DNA of 64,000 nt from Bradyrhizobium sp. (GCF_030646015.1 NZ_JAUSLT010000031.1:1-64000); one strand, 5' to 3'; positions 45,362 to 54,957 are shown, counted from the stretch's first letter. The notes: generated by a model from the letters alone, not told the origin. Numbers and translations are program-made.

Positions 45362-47938
45362 ATGGATAGTCCTGTCCCTGATGTCCCGTATTGGAGCCAG
45401 GATGCCGACGCGCTGAGCGCCGCCTTAGGGTCGAGCCCTGGCGGCCTTTCGCCGGAGGCGGCCGGCGCGAGGCTTCGCCTGGTTGGGCGCAACAGCGTTG
45501 AAGAAGCATCGCAGCTGAACGCACTTCGCTTGATGCTGCGGCAATTCGAGAGCCCGCTCGTCCTCATTCTCATCTTCGCCGCGGTCATCTCGCTGGTGCT
45601 GCAGCAATGGGTAGACTCGGCCATCATTCTTGCGATCGTGATCGGAAGCACGCTGCTCGGCTTTTTTCAGGAATACAGGGCATCGAAAGCGGTCGAAGAA
45701 CTGAAACACCGGTTGGCGCTGACATGCCGTGTGATGCGGGGCGGCGTCGAACTGGTCGTGCCCGTGAGCACTGTCGTGCCCGGCGACCTCATCCTGCTGT
45801 CGGCGGGCAATCTGATTCCCGCGGATGGACTGGTAATCGAGGCGGAAGATTTCCTGGTCATCGAGGCCAGCATGACGGGCGAATCGTTTCCCGTGGAAAA
45901 GCAGCCCGGTATCATCGACTCGGAGGCGGCGCTCTCGGCTCGGACCAACACCGTCTTTCTCGGCGCTTCGGTCCGGAGCGGAACGGCAAAAGTCCTGGTT
46001 GTCGAGACCGGTCACCGAACCGCGTTCGGCAAGATCGTGGCGCAGCTCGGAGCCCGTGAGCCCGAGACCGATTTCGGGCGCGGCGTGCGGCAATTTGGCT
46101 ACCTTCTGATCCGCGCGATGGTCGTCATCGTCCTGTTCGTCCTGACCGTCAATTTGCTGCTCGGTCGCCCGGTGATCGAGTCCCTGCTGTTTGCCGTCGC
46201 GCTCGCGGTCGGCCTGTCGCCCGAGCTGTTGCCGGCGATCGTCAGCGTGACCCTGTCCGCCGGCGCCCGAGCCATGAGCCGGCGCGGCGTCATCGTTCGC
46301 CGTCTCGAGGCCATCGAGAACCTCGGCAGCATGGATATTCTGTGTACCGACAAGACCGGGACGCTGACCGAGGGCAGCATCGTTCTCCATGGCGTCCTCG
46401 ACACAGAGAATCGATCATCGCAGGAAGTTGGCCAGCTGGCGTTTCTCAATGCCGCATTCGAGACCGGTATCGACAATCCGCTCGACGCGGCGATCATAGC
46501 CGCAGGGAAATCGGCGGGCCTGACGACGCACGGCTTTACGAAGATCGACGAGATCCCTTACGATTTCCTCCGCCGTCGACTCACCATCGTCGTCGCGGAA
46601 GACGGCAGTCCGACGCAGCACCTGATCGTCACCAAGGGCGCATTCTCGAACGTGCTCGACAGCTGCTCCTCGCTGCAGCGCGGTGCCGTCGATATCCCGC
46701 TTACGAGCGAGTTGCGCGCTCAACTCGATGCGGTCTTCCAGGCCAAGGGGGCCGAGGGGTTCCGGGTGCTGGCTGTCGCGACTCGCAGGGGCGCGGCCAA
46801 GCAGCGCTATGCTCGCGACGATGAACAGGCCATGACGTTTCGCGGGTTTCTCGTCTTTCTGGATCCGCCCAAGGTGGAAGCGCAACGCACGATCGAAGAT
46901 CTCGGTCGGCTCGGCATCCGCATCAAGGTCATCAGTGGAGACAACCGCCATGTGACGGCCCACCTGGCGACCGCCGTCGGCCTCAATGGCAAGTCGATCC
47001 TCACCGGCGGCGACCTGGAAAAACTGACCGACGAGGCGCTGTCGCACCTCGCGCCACGCACCGATCTGTTCGTCGAAATCGATCCGCAGCAGAAGGAGCG
47101 GATTGTCCGCGCCTTGCAGAAGACAGGGCACTCGGTCGGATATCTCGGAGACGGTATCAACGACGCGCCCGCCCTGCATGCAGCCGACGTCGGCATCTCG
47201 GTCGAGGAAGCCGTCGACGTCGCGCGCGAGAGTGCCGACATCATCCTGCTGAGCCGGGATCTCGACGTCCTGCGCACTGGGGTCGAGGATGGAAGGCGGA
47301 CCTTCGCCAATACGCTCAAATACATTTCGATAACCACCAGCGCGAACTTCGGAAACATGCTGAGCATGGCGCTGGCGGCGCCGCTGCTGCCGTTCCTGCC
47401 GCTGGCCGCCAAGCAGATCCTGCTGAACAATTTTCTATCCGACCTGCCGTCGATCGCGATCTCGAGCGACAACGTCGATCGCGACCGTGTCCGTCGCCCC
47501 CAACGCTGGAATATCAAGGAGATCCAGCGTTTCATGGTGGTCTTTGGGCTGATCAGCTCGGCGTTCGACATCCTGACATTCGCGGTGCTGCTGCTGGTCT
47601 TCCATGCCGATCAGGCCACGTTTCAAACGTTCTGGTTCATCGTCTCGCTGTTGACGGAACTCGCCGTCCTGCTCGTCCTGCGGACGCACAGGTCCGCCTT
47701 TCGAAGCCGTCCCGCTCCCCTGTTGTTCTGGACCACGCTTGCCGTTGCCGGCGCGACCCTCGCGATTCCGTTCCTCGGCCCGCTGAGCGCGATGTTTGGC
47801 TTCGTGCCGCTCTCGGGGTTCGAAATGGCCACGGCAATTGCGATCGTTGCTGGCTACGTTGCTGCAACGGAGGGCGCCAAAATCTGGTTCTATCGGCGCA
47901 GGCCCATTCGGAACATGGGGGTGCCGGCGGGGAGATGA
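45362..47938 (+). CDS. P-type ATPase related to magnesium transporter MgtA
   Basis: An 858-residue cation pump. The actuator motif is MTGESFPVEK, the phosphorylation site Asp330 lies in CTDKTGTLTEG, and the hinge is GDGINDAPAL. The membrane helix VALAVGLSPELLPAIVSVTLSAGA and the late QILLNNFLSDLPSIAISSDNVD resemble the MgtA/type IIIB group. Ten membrane segments are expected. No cysteine-rich metal site is present, so a role in heavy-metal resistance is unlikely. Mg2+ or a related cation is the best guess. It is probably co-expressed with the ftsH paralogue. Confidence 0.9.
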   Translation: MDSPVPDVPYWSQDADALSAALGSSPGGLSPEAAGARLRLVGRNSVEEASQLNALRLMLRQFESPLVLILIFAAVISLVLQQWVDSAIILAIVIGSTLLGFFQEYRASKAVEELKHRLALTCRVMRGGVELVVPVSTVVPGDLILLSAGNLIPADGLVIEAEDFLVIEASMTGESFPVEKQPGIIDSEAALSARTNTVFLGASVRSGTAKVLVVETGHRTAFGKIVAQLGAREPETDFGRGVRQFGYLLIRAMVVIVLFVLTVNLLLGRPVIESLLFAVALAVGLSPELLPAIVSVTLSAGARAMSRRGVIVRRLEAIENLGSMDILCTDKTGTLTEGSIVLHGVLDTENRSSQEVGQLAFLNAAFETGIDNPLDAAIIAAGKSAGLTTHGFTKIDEIPYDFLRRRLTIVVAEDGSPTQHLIVTKGAFSNVLDSCSSLQRGAVDIPLTSELRAQLDAVFQAKGAEGFRVLAVATRRGAAKQRYARDDEQAMTFRGFLVFLDPPKVEAQRTIEDLGRLGIRIKVISGDNRHVTAHLATAVGLNGKSILTGGDLEKLTDEALSHLAPRTDLFVEIDPQQKERIVRALQKTGHSVGYLGDGINDAPALHAADVGISVEEAVDVARESADIILLSRDLDVLRTGVEDGRRTFANTLKYISITTSANFGNMLSMALAAPLLPFLPLAAKQILLNNFLSDLPSIAISSDNVDRDRVRRPQRWNIKEIQRFMVVFGLISSAFDILTFAVLLLVFHADQATFQTFWFIVSLLTELAVLLVLRTHRSAFRSRPAPLLFWTTLAVAGATLAIPFLGPLSAMFGFVPLSGFEMATAIAIVAGYVAATEGAKIWFYRRRPIRNMGVPAGR

Positions 47939-48024
47939 CGGCGCTTTCCTTTCTCGGCCGGTCGTGCAGCAGCAAAGCTCGTCCGCGGAAGCGGCGATTT
48001 CCGGCGCGGTACGCCTGGGGCTGC

Positions 48025-48038
48025 TTGATGTCGATCAA
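48025..48038 (+). promoter_or_regulatory. FixK/FNR-type box upstream of the host-attachment family gene
   Basis: TTGATGTCGATCAA is a perfect TTGAT-N4-ATCAA palindrome centred about 88 nt before the start codon. CATAGC is centred about 30 bp downstream, a weak but correctly spaced -10. Confidence 0.75.
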
Positions 48039-48119
48039 ATCGGCATGCCGGCAAAGGGCATAGCGTTGCAAACAAAGAGTTCTTGTCGTGCGACAAAACC
48101 GATCGATACGAGGATCACA

Positions 48120-48584
48120 ATGAACAAGCTCAAGATCCCGCATAATGCCTTCGTGTTCGTCGGCGACGGCCGCAAAGCCCTGTTCCTGCGTAATGACGGC
48201 GACGAGAAGTTTCCGAATCTCAAGACCGAGAAGGTCTTCGAGGAAGAGAATCCATCCAGCCATGAGCAAGGCACCGAACGGCCTGGCCGGGTCAGCAAGG
48301 GATCGCAGACAGGTCAGCGCAGCGCCGTCGAACCCACCGACTGGCATGACATCGAGGAGCATCATTTCGCCCGAAAGGTCGCCGCCGCGTTGGAACAGGT
48401 GATCCGCGAACGGAAGGTGCAGGCCCTGGTCGTGGTGGCTCCGCCAAGGACCCTCGCCGAGCTGCGCGACGCCTTCCATTCCGATGTAAAGGCCTGCATT
48501 ATTGCGGAGATCAACAAGGACCTGACCAAGCAGCCGGTCTGGGAAATCGAGAAGCATCTGACCGGCGATTCCGGTTCGCACTGA
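48120..48584 (+). CDS. Host-attachment/BaeRF-type (eRF1-like) family protein
   Basis: A 154-residue protein. The pattern NAFVFVGDGRKALFLRNDGDEKFPNLKTEKVFEEENPSSHEQGTERPGRVSKG, then HHFARKVAAALEQVIRERKVQALVVVAPPRTLAELRDAF, fits the 'host attachment protein' family (Host_attach; eRF1-like baeRF fold). Despite the name, its cellular role is unproven; structure relatives act on ribosomes. The start is ATG 48120 with GAGGA just before. A second eRF1-like protein is encoded 3.7 kb away, also behind a FixK-type box. Confidence 0.85.
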   Translation: MNKLKIPHNAFVFVGDGRKALFLRNDGDEKFPNLKTEKVFEEENPSSHEQGTERPGRVSKGSQTGQRSAVEPTDWHDIEEHHFARKVAAALEQVIRERKVQALVVVAPPRTLAELRDAFHSDVKACIIAEINKDLTKQPVWEIEKHLTGDSGSH

Positions 48585-48612
48585 GTCATTGCGCGGCCTG
48601 GCGGAGGAGCAT

Positions 48613-48816
48613 ATGCGAGACTCAAACCGGAACGAGGAGGCGGGGGCGGCGTCGCCCCCGCGAAAAAGTACGCCCTCGGAACAGCTCGACGAGGCACGGC
48701 GCCTGATCGAAAGCGAGCAGGTCGACGTCGAGCGCGCGGTCCCCACAGATCACAACGAGCCGGTCGAGGGCGCAAAGCCGCATGAGCGGCCGGACCCGCC
48801 GGTGTTCGAGGAGTGA
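48613..48816 (+). CDS. Small acidic hydrophilic protein of unknown function
   Basis: A 67-residue protein, almost entirely charged and polar (MRDSNRNEEAGAASPPRKSTPSEQLDEARRLIESEQVDVERAV), with no membrane segment or cysteine; likely disordered. GGAGGAG precedes ATG 48613. It follows the host-attachment gene by 28 nt and is probably in its operon. No family recognised. Confidence 0.6.
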   Translation: MRDSNRNEEAGAASPPRKSTPSEQLDEARRLIESEQVDVERAVPTDHNEPVEGAKPHERPDPPVFEE

Positions 48817-48829
48817 GGGACGACATCGA

Positions 48830-49531
48830 TCATGCCGACGCGGCGGCTGTTTCGTCATTCGCCAGCCGGCCGTCGACGACGTGAATCCGGCGATGCATTT
48901 GCGATGCCAGATTGAGGTCATGGGTGACGGCGACCACGGTCTTGCCGCGCAGCGCCACCAGATCGCGCAGGATACCGAACACCTGCGCGGTGGAAACGGA
49001 ATCGAGGCTTCCGGTCGGTTCGTCCGCGAGAATGACCGGGGGATCGTTGGCCAGCGCCCGCGCCACCGCCACGCGCTGGCGCTGGCCGCCGGACAATTGA
49101 TCCGGGGTTTTTTGCCTGTGAGCGCCGAGCCCGAACGAATCCAGCAGTTCTTCGGCCCGGGCGGTGATAGCGCGGGGCGACAATCTGCCCAGCGCGCGCA
49201 TCGGCAAGGCGACATTTTCGGTGATCGAGAATTCCGGCAGCAGAAAGTGAAACTGGAACACGAAGCCGAGCCGGGTGAGCCGCACTCTCGCGCGTTCTTC
49301 CTCGGTCATCGCGGCGGTGGATTGGCCGTCGATTAGCACTTCGCCCGATGTCGGAAGATCCAGGAGCCCCAGCAGGTACAGCAACGACGACTTGCCGGAA
49401 CCGGAAGGTCCGGTGATGGCGATGAACTCGCGCGGCATGATGGCGAGATTGATGTCCTGCACCAGCGTGACCGGCACGATCCCGCCGAGAATTTTTGTGA
49501 CGCCGCGCGCCTCGATCAGGGCCGCACTCAT
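48830..49531 (-). CDS. ABC transporter ATPase of the MacB/LolD type
   Basis: A 233-residue ATPase. Walker A is GPSGSGKSS, the signature is LSGGQRQRVAVARAL and Walker B is VILADEPTGSLD, the EPTGSLD form typical of MacB/LolD. The start overlaps the permease stop by 4 nt. Together with the FtsX-like permease and membrane-fusion protein, it forms a tripartite-type exporter lacking its own outer-membrane channel gene. Lipoproteins, peptides or macrolide-like compounds are possible substrates. Confidence 0.92.
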   Translation of the reverse strand: MSAALIEARGVTKILGGIVPVTLVQDINLAIMPREFIAITGPSGSGKSSLLYLLGLLDLPTSGEVLIDGQSTAAMTEEERARVRLTRLGFVFQFHFLLPEFSITENVALPMRALGRLSPRAITARAEELLDSFGLGAHRQKTPDQLSGGQRQRVAVARALANDPPVILADEPTGSLDSVSTAQVFGILRDLVALRGKTVVAVTHDLNLASQMHRRIHVVDGRLANDETAAASA

Positions 49532-50763
49532 GTCGCGCCCCGGATGATATCGACCGGGTGCAGGCGCGCCGCCGATCGGGCCGGGAAATAGCCAGCCACC
49601 AGGCTCGACAGCAAGGCGACGCCGGTGGCGAGCAGGTAGTGGTTGACCGAATACAGCACCGGCAGGTGGTTGTTGTCGGAGAACGGCGTCTTGAATTCCA
49701 GCGACGCCAGCCCTCGGGTCAGCAGGTAGCCGAAGACCCAGCCCAGCACCGCGCCGACGAAACCGACCAACAGCGCCTCGACAATGAAGACCGTCCGGAT
49801 GGTCCGTTCGCTGAACCCCAGCGATTTCAGGATGGCGATGTCGCGGGTCTTCTCATGGGTGATGGTGGAAATGATGTTGTAGGTGCCGAAGGAGGCGACC
49901 AGCAGGATCGCGCCGACGATGGTGTACATCAGCACGTTGCGCAGCGTGATCGCCGACAGCAGATCCTCCTGCGCCTCCTGCCAGGAGATCGACTTGTAGC
50001 CGGTCTGTTCGCCGATCCGCTCCGAGATCAGGCGGGCCGCCATGGGGTCGCGGGTGCGGACGCGGATCTCGTTGACGATGCCGGTCTGCCTTTCCAGGAC
50101 CTGCGCGGTCTTGAGCAGGACATAGCCGGTGGTCTCGTCGGTCATGCGGAAACCGGTATGGAAGGTGCCGACGACGGTGGCGTTCATGCTGGCGCCTTCG
50201 GCGGAGGCCAGCGTGATATTGGAGTTGACCCGCGCGCCGATCTTGTTGGCGAGGCGGTCGCCGAGCAGGATGGCGTTGGAGGCGCGATACAGCGAGTTCA
50301 GCGTTCCCTGTTTCATGTGGGTCGCGAGATTGGAGACGTCGGCCTCGGTGCGGGGATCGATGCCGATGATCGAGGTGGTCAGGTTGCGTCCAGCGAACCG
50401 TAGTACCGCCTTCGACTGCACCGACGGGGTCAGCGCCCCGGGCACCCAGGTTTGCAGCGACGCGATGGTGGCCATCGGATTCTTGATGCCGGGGCGACGG
50501 ACATCAGGCGTCAGGCCATGGAACTCGGCGGCGGCATAGGCGATATCGGCCGGCTGCCGCGTCGGCTCGCGCAGTTCATCGGTGATGGAGATATGCGGCA
50601 GCGCGTCGACCAGGGTCCTGATGAAATCGTCCTGTGACCCCTCCATCATCGCCGCCATCATGATGGAGAATCCGACACCGGTCATGACGCCGGCGATCGC
50701 CACCAGCGTCTGGCGGGCGCGGTGGCGGACATGGGTCCAGGCTATGGTCAGGATCAGGTTCAC
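49528..50763 (-). CDS. FtsX/MacB-like ABC permease
   Basis: A 411-residue protein with one N-terminal helix (ILTIAWTHVRHRARQTLVAIAGVMTGVGFSIMMAAMMEG), a large periplasmic MacB-PCD domain, and three C-terminal helices containing the FtsX core SAITLRNVLMYTIVGAILLVASFGTYNIISTITHEKTRDIAILKSLGFSERTIRTVFIVEALLVGFVGAVLGW. It overlaps both neighbours by 4 nt. It is the mechanotransmission-type permease of the exporter. Confidence 0.93.
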   Translation of the reverse strand: MNLILTIAWTHVRHRARQTLVAIAGVMTGVGFSIMMAAMMEGSQDDFIRTLVDALPHISITDELREPTRQPADIAYAAAEFHGLTPDVRRPGIKNPMATIASLQTWVPGALTPSVQSKAVLRFAGRNLTTSIIGIDPRTEADVSNLATHMKQGTLNSLYRASNAILLGDRLANKIGARVNSNITLASAEGASMNATVVGTFHTGFRMTDETTGYVLLKTAQVLERQTGIVNEIRVRTRDPMAARLISERIGEQTGYKSISWQEAQEDLLSAITLRNVLMYTIVGAILLVASFGTYNIISTITHEKTRDIAILKSLGFSERTIRTVFIVEALLVGFVGAVLGWVFGYLLTRGLASLEFKTPFSDNNHLPVLYSVNHYLLATGVALLSSLVAGYFPARSAARLHPVDIIRGAT

Positions 50764-51842
50764 GGCACGGCCGGTTCCGCGAGCACCGGGCGCACCCGCG
50801 ATCCAGCCTTGATATCGGTGGTGGCGGGAGCGGCGACCAGTTCGCCCTCGCTGGCGCCGCCGACGATCTCCACCATGCCGGTGCCGCGAATGCCAGTCTC
50901 GACCTTGCGCAGCCGGGCGCGATTGTTTTCGACTGTCATCAGGCTGTTGTTGATCACGGCGTTGGCAGGAACCAGAAGCACGTCCTGCTTCTCGCGGCTG
51001 ACAATATTGGCCTCGACGCTCATGCCCACCCGCAATGGGGTGTCATCGGGCAAACCGATCCGCACGCGAAAGGTCTTGGAGACGGGATCGCCGGCCGGCG
51101 TGATCTGCTTGACCACTCCCGGCAGCACCTGGTTGATGAACGCGTCGGTGCGCAATAGCGCCTTCTGGCCGACCTTGACGCGGGGGATGTCTTCCTCGTT
51201 GACGTCGGCGACGACCCATAACGGCTTTTCCAGGCCGATACGGTAGAGAATCGTGCCGGGGTCGACCATGTCGCCGACTTCGCCGTCTTCCTTGAGAACG
51301 GTGCCGTCCATCGGCGAGACCAGCTTGAAATATTCCAGCCGCTGGGCCTGGGCTGCGATCTGCGCCTGAATCCGCGCAAGGTCGCTCTCGGCGCGCTGAT
51401 AGGCCTGCGAGGTCGCGACCCCGCGCGCCAGCAATTGCGACTGACGGTCGAATTCCCGGCGCTGGAATTCCTCCAGCGCGCGCAGATCGTTCAGCGTGGC
51501 CAGCGCCTCCTTGTCATCGAGGCGCGCCAGAACATCGCCCTTCTTGACGCTTTTGCCCTCGCACCGGCAACGCTCGATAATGCGACCGCGTACCAGCGGC
51601 GTCGAACGCGACCAGGTTTCGGGCTCGACCGAGCCGGTGGCATAGACGATTTCCGCGGCGGCGCCGCGTGCGATCCGGGCGACGGTAATGACCGGCCCTC
51701 GCGACAGCCACCACGCCGTTGCCGCCAGCGCGGCTACCAGCAGCACTGCCGCGAGCAGCTTCCATGCATATGGCCACCGATGGTCCGCCGCTGGCCGGGT
51801 TGCGGCGTCCGTCGGTTCTGCTGGCGCAACCCTCATGTCCAT
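50760..51842 (-). CDS. Membrane-fusion (HlyD/MacA-type) periplasmic adaptor
   Basis: A 360-residue adaptor with one N-terminal membrane anchor (YAWKLLAAVLLVAALAATAWWL), a lipoyl half-motif (GRIIERCRCEGKSVKKGDVLARLDD), a coiled-coil hairpin from about residue 113 to 165, the second half-motif PMDGTVLKEDGEVGDMVDPGTILYRIG and a beta-barrel region. Two neighbouring cysteines (RCRCEG) in the lipoyl loop are unusual. It lies downstream of the eRF1-like gene with a 34-nt gap and is the first of three exporter genes. Confidence 0.92.
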   Translation of the reverse strand: MDMRVAPAEPTDAATRPAADHRWPYAWKLLAAVLLVAALAATAWWLSRGPVITVARIARGAAAEIVYATGSVEPETWSRSTPLVRGRIIERCRCEGKSVKKGDVLARLDDKEALATLNDLRALEEFQRREFDRQSQLLARGVATSQAYQRAESDLARIQAQIAAQAQRLEYFKLVSPMDGTVLKEDGEVGDMVDPGTILYRIGLEKPLWVVADVNEEDIPRVKVGQKALLRTDAFINQVLPGVVKQITPAGDPVSKTFRVRIGLPDDTPLRVGMSVEANIVSREKQDVLLVPANAVINNSLMTVENNRARLRKVETGIRGTGMVEIVGGASEGELVAAPATTDIKAGSRVRPVLAEPAVP

Positions 51843-51876
51843 GATCGACTAGAACCGATCCTGGATCGGGGAGGCG

Positions 51877-52290
51877 TCAGCCACGGCCCGACCCGCCGGC
51901 CGAAGCCGTCCTGACAGGAGCGATTTTGAAATATTGCTTGGCATAGGCGACGATCTCGCGATCGCTGGGGTGATCGGCGGCCTCGACGGCGACGATGCGA
52001 TCGCCGATTTTGGAATGTTGCTCGCGGAGATATTTGGCGAACTCGGTCTTGGCGCTGGCGGGGCCGATGATCAGGATTTCGCCGGCGTCGCTGACGGCGT
52101 TCATCACCTGGGCCAGGAACTCCTTGTCGGGCGCGGCATGACCGCTGCCGATCGAGCCGGCCTTGTGGTGGAGGTGCTTCGTGGGCAAATGCGGGTGCAT
52201 GACGATCTCATCGTCGCCCGATCGTCCGACGTGGAACACCTTGGCCTGCGAGTGATCGATCCAGACGATGGCATGGAAGTGGGTCGGCAT
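51877..52290 (-). CDS. eRF1-like 'translational machinery' family protein
   Basis: A 137-residue protein. The body MPTHFHAIVWIDHSQAKVFHVGRSGDDEIVMHPHLPTKHLHHKAGSIGSGHAAPDKEFLAQVMNAVSDAGEILIIGPASAKTEFAKYLREQH has the alternating strand-helix pattern of the eRF1 domain 2 fold and a histidine-rich loop. NCBI-type names such as 'translational machinery protein' reflect only fold similarity. It is the first gene of a four-gene operon with the exporter and lies behind a FixK-type box. Confidence 0.8.
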   Translation of the reverse strand: MPTHFHAIVWIDHSQAKVFHVGRSGDDEIVMHPHLPTKHLHHKAGSIGSGHAAPDKEFLAQVMNAVSDAGEILIIGPASAKTEFAKYLREQHSKIGDRIVAVEAADHPSDREIVAYAKQYFKIAPVRTASAGGSGRG

Positions 52291-52406
52291 GTTTGTATCC
52301 TTTGTCGATCGGCAGCGCTCCGCCGGTCGTTTTTGAAGTCGTGGCTTGATGCGCGGAGGCAGCCGCGCATCTCCAAAAATGATTACCGCAATGGCCTATT
52401 GGCCGA

Positions 52407-52420
52407 TTGATTCAGGTCAA
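52407..52420 (-). promoter_or_regulatory. FixK/FNR-type box upstream of the eRF1-like/exporter operon
   Basis: TTGATTCAGGTCAA is identical to the box before the CBS gene (36358-36371). Leftward, TAATCA (52380-52385) is centred exactly 31 bp away, which fits class II activation of the whole operon. Confidence 0.8.
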
Positions 52421-52578
52421 CCGAAGCAGGTCGGGATCTGTGCACCAGAAATGCGCAGGCTCGCGCCGACACCCGGGTTCCGTGGCACTGTTGCGATGGA
52501 TCAAGCGCAGGGCCGGGGGCCTCGCCGTCGGCAGGCCCTCTTACGGGCGGAAACGATGCCCCTTGGACCGCTGCCCCA

Positions 52579-53878
52579 TCAAGCCGCGCGGACCTGGGCG
52601 AGAAAGGCGCCGACGTGCTCGCGTAGCCGCTGTGACTCCGATGACAACGTGCTGGCGGCCGCCTCGACCTGCGTTGCGGCCTCGCCTGTCTCGGACGCGG
52701 CCCGGGTAACCCCCACGACGTTGTCCGATACCTCCTGCGTTCCGGTGGCGGCCTGTTGCACGTTGCGGGCGATCGCCTGCGTCGCCGCCCGCTGTTGTTC
52801 AACCGCCGCCGAGATCGCGGCTGCCACATGGCTGATCTCGCCGATGGTCTTTCCAATGCCCGCGATAGCCTCCACCGATTTGTGAGTGGCGCCCTGGATG
52901 GCCGCGATCTGGCTGGAGATTTCCTCGGTGGCCTTTGATGTCTGGTTGGCCAGGGTTTTTACCTCCGAAGCGACCACGGCAAAGCCCTTGCCGGCTTCCC
53001 CGGCCCGGGCCGCCTCGATGGTGGCATTCAGCGCCAGCAGATTGGTCTGCGTGGCGATATCATTGATGAGCTTCATGACGTCGCCGATCTTTCCGGTCAT
53101 CGTGGCAAGGCTCTCCACATCGGCGTTGGTCTGGCTTGCTTCCTCGACCGCCTTGGCGGCAATGTTCGCCGAGTGCGTCACCTGGCGGCCGATCTCGGCG
53201 ACAGACGCCGAAAGCTGCTCGGTAGCCGCGGCTACGGTCTGCACGTTGATGGAGGTATCATGCGCGGCAGGTGACCTCGACGGCGGCATCCTTGATGCGA
53301 ACGATCAGCTCCAACGCCGGATTCGAGACCTCGAACCATTGCTGGACCGACATCGGGTAAGGGCTGCCGGCGACGCCGGCCTTGGTGATCGCGTCAATGT
53401 GAGTCTGCAGGTTCTGAACAAAGCCACGTTCGGCGTCGGTGACCGCAGCAACAAGCCTGGGCGCGCCGTCGGCGCTGATGTTGCGATCATAGGCCTGCCG
53501 GACATCGGCGATCAGCCGATCGCCGCCCGAAATCCCGCTGGTGGCGATCCGGTCCAGCGCTTTCGACAGCGGCGGATCGCCCTCCGCCCGGCGCTTGGCG
53601 ATGACGTCCCGGACCTGGGCGGTGACAGGAGCTGGTGCCTGCAGGGCAGTGTTGGTCTGGCCGCGCTCGAGCTGAATGCTTTCGAGGCCCTTGAGAAGCA
53701 GATCGGTATTCGCGTTCACCTCGGCGACGCGTCCGGCCCCAACGTAGCCACGCCAAGCGTCCGCGCCCGCGATGCTGCAGGCAACCAGGATGAGGATGGC
53801 AAGCGTCGCAACCACCATCGCGAGCGTGGCCTTCAGGCTGAGCCCGCGGGATCGGCCTGTCGTCGTCTCGATGCTCAT
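52579..53878 (-). pseudogene. Methyl-accepting chemotaxis protein, internally deleted and frameshifted
   Basis: The first half (from ATG 53878 to a stop at 53258) encodes one membrane helix (ATLAMVVATLAILILVACSIAGADAW) and a helical sensor domain ending [15 protein letters not shown]. The second half, in another frame and ending at 52579, has the C-terminal signalling domain ([38 protein letters not shown]). The second membrane helix, HAMP domain and first adaptation helix are missing between them. This is more than a point frameshift: a stretch of roughly 100-plus residues is lost at the join near 53258-53289. It cannot make a working receptor as read. Confidence 0.85.
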
Positions 53879-53992
53879 CAGTGTGTTCCGCGTTGCCGAT
53901 AGCCAGAATCCGCCTGCTATCATCGCGCGAACGGGTTACAACGCGCTTAATTGCACCGGAACGGTCATTTTTCGACCCGGCACGAGCCGTTA

Positions 53993-54010
53993 CCCCGTAA
54001 TTTTACGGGG
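53993..54010 (-). terminator. Perfect 8-bp hairpin downstream of the universal stress protein gene
   Basis: CCCCGTAA (53993-54000) and TTACGGGG (54003-54010) flank two bases. It follows the usp stop codon by about 50 nt on the same strand and precedes the chemoreceptor remnant. There is no T-run, so termination is only possible, not certain. Confidence 0.5.
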
Positions 54011-54059
54011 ATCCATGGCCGTCTAATGTCACCTGTTCAGCCGCACTGCCGCCGCCAAC

Positions 54060-54887
54060 TCAGTGCGAAAACAATGTGGGGACAGTGAGTGTCTCGAACA
54101 TGCCGCGCGTCACTCCGCCCAGGATGAATTCCCGAAGTCTGGAATGGCCGTAGCCGCCCATCACGATCAGATCGCTGTCGTTGTCGGCAGCCAGCGACAG
54201 GATGGTATTGTGAATGTTTGAGGCATCGGCCGTCAGCCGGTGAGGGGTTACTGGCAGATCGCGCCGGGCGAGATGGGCGATCAGGGCCGACAGCGATGCT
54301 GCGCCGGCAGCATCTTCGTGCTCGTTGATAGCAACGACATCGATGGCTTTGGCCTTGCGAAGGAAGGGGGCTGCGTTGTGGACGGCGCGCGCCGCCTGCG
54401 CCTTGCCGTCCCAGCAGATCAATACGCGGTCCGTCCTGAAGGTACCGCGGTTGATGTAGGGAATCATCAGCACCGGCCGCCCGGAGCCGAACAGCACCGC
54501 CTCGGACAGGAAATCGGTCTGGCTGGGGTTGGAACTGTCCGGCTGCGCGACGATGTTCAGATCATAAAGCCGCGACATCTCCGTCACGGTGCGGGTCGCG
54601 GCATAGGAAACGTTGAACGTGCTCCTGGCATCGTGCGGGATATTGAGGCGTCTTGTCGTGATCTCGAACTGGTCGAGCACGGCGGCGGCCTGTTCCAGGC
54701 CGCTGTCGTATTGAGTCGCCATGACGACGGCGGAGGCCTCGAAGGCGATCATGGGATTGATTGCCTGATAGGCGCAGGCGATGCCATCGAGATGAGCCTC
54801 GAACAGGCCGGCGACCGCAGCGGCGCAATCGATCAGGGGGCCGGCAGGCCGGTCGACGGGAAGGAAAACAGCGATATCGTTCAGCAT
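54060..54887 (-). CDS. Universal stress protein (tandem UspA domains)
   Basis: About 275 residues. The N-terminal UspA-like half (LNDIAVFLPVDRPAGPLIDCAAAVAGLFEAHLDG) is degenerate. The C-terminal half is typical, with DRVLICWDGKAQAARAVHNAAPFL and the ATP-binding end DLIVMGGYGHSRLREFILGGVTRGM. The ATG at 54935 is possible, but 54887 starts at the first beta-strand. An FNR-like site with a correctly spaced CATGAT -10 lies upstream. Confidence 0.92.
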   Translation of the reverse strand: MLNDIAVFLPVDRPAGPLIDCAAAVAGLFEAHLDGIACAYQAINPMIAFEASAVVMATQYDSGLEQAAAVLDQFEITTRRLNIPHDARSTFNVSYAATRTVTEMSRLYDLNIVAQPDSSNPSQTDFLSEAVLFGSGRPVLMIPYINRGTFRTDRVLICWDGKAQAARAVHNAAPFLRKAKAIDVVAINEHEDAAGAASLSALIAHLARRDLPVTPHRLTADASNIHNTILSLAADNDSDLIVMGGYGHSRLREFILGGVTRGMFETLTVPTLFSH

Positions 54888-54957
54888 GATGGAACGCTCA
54901 CGGGTTGCGGGGCCGACTTCACGAAAGTGAATCATGCCCGCATACGCCCGAAGCGTT

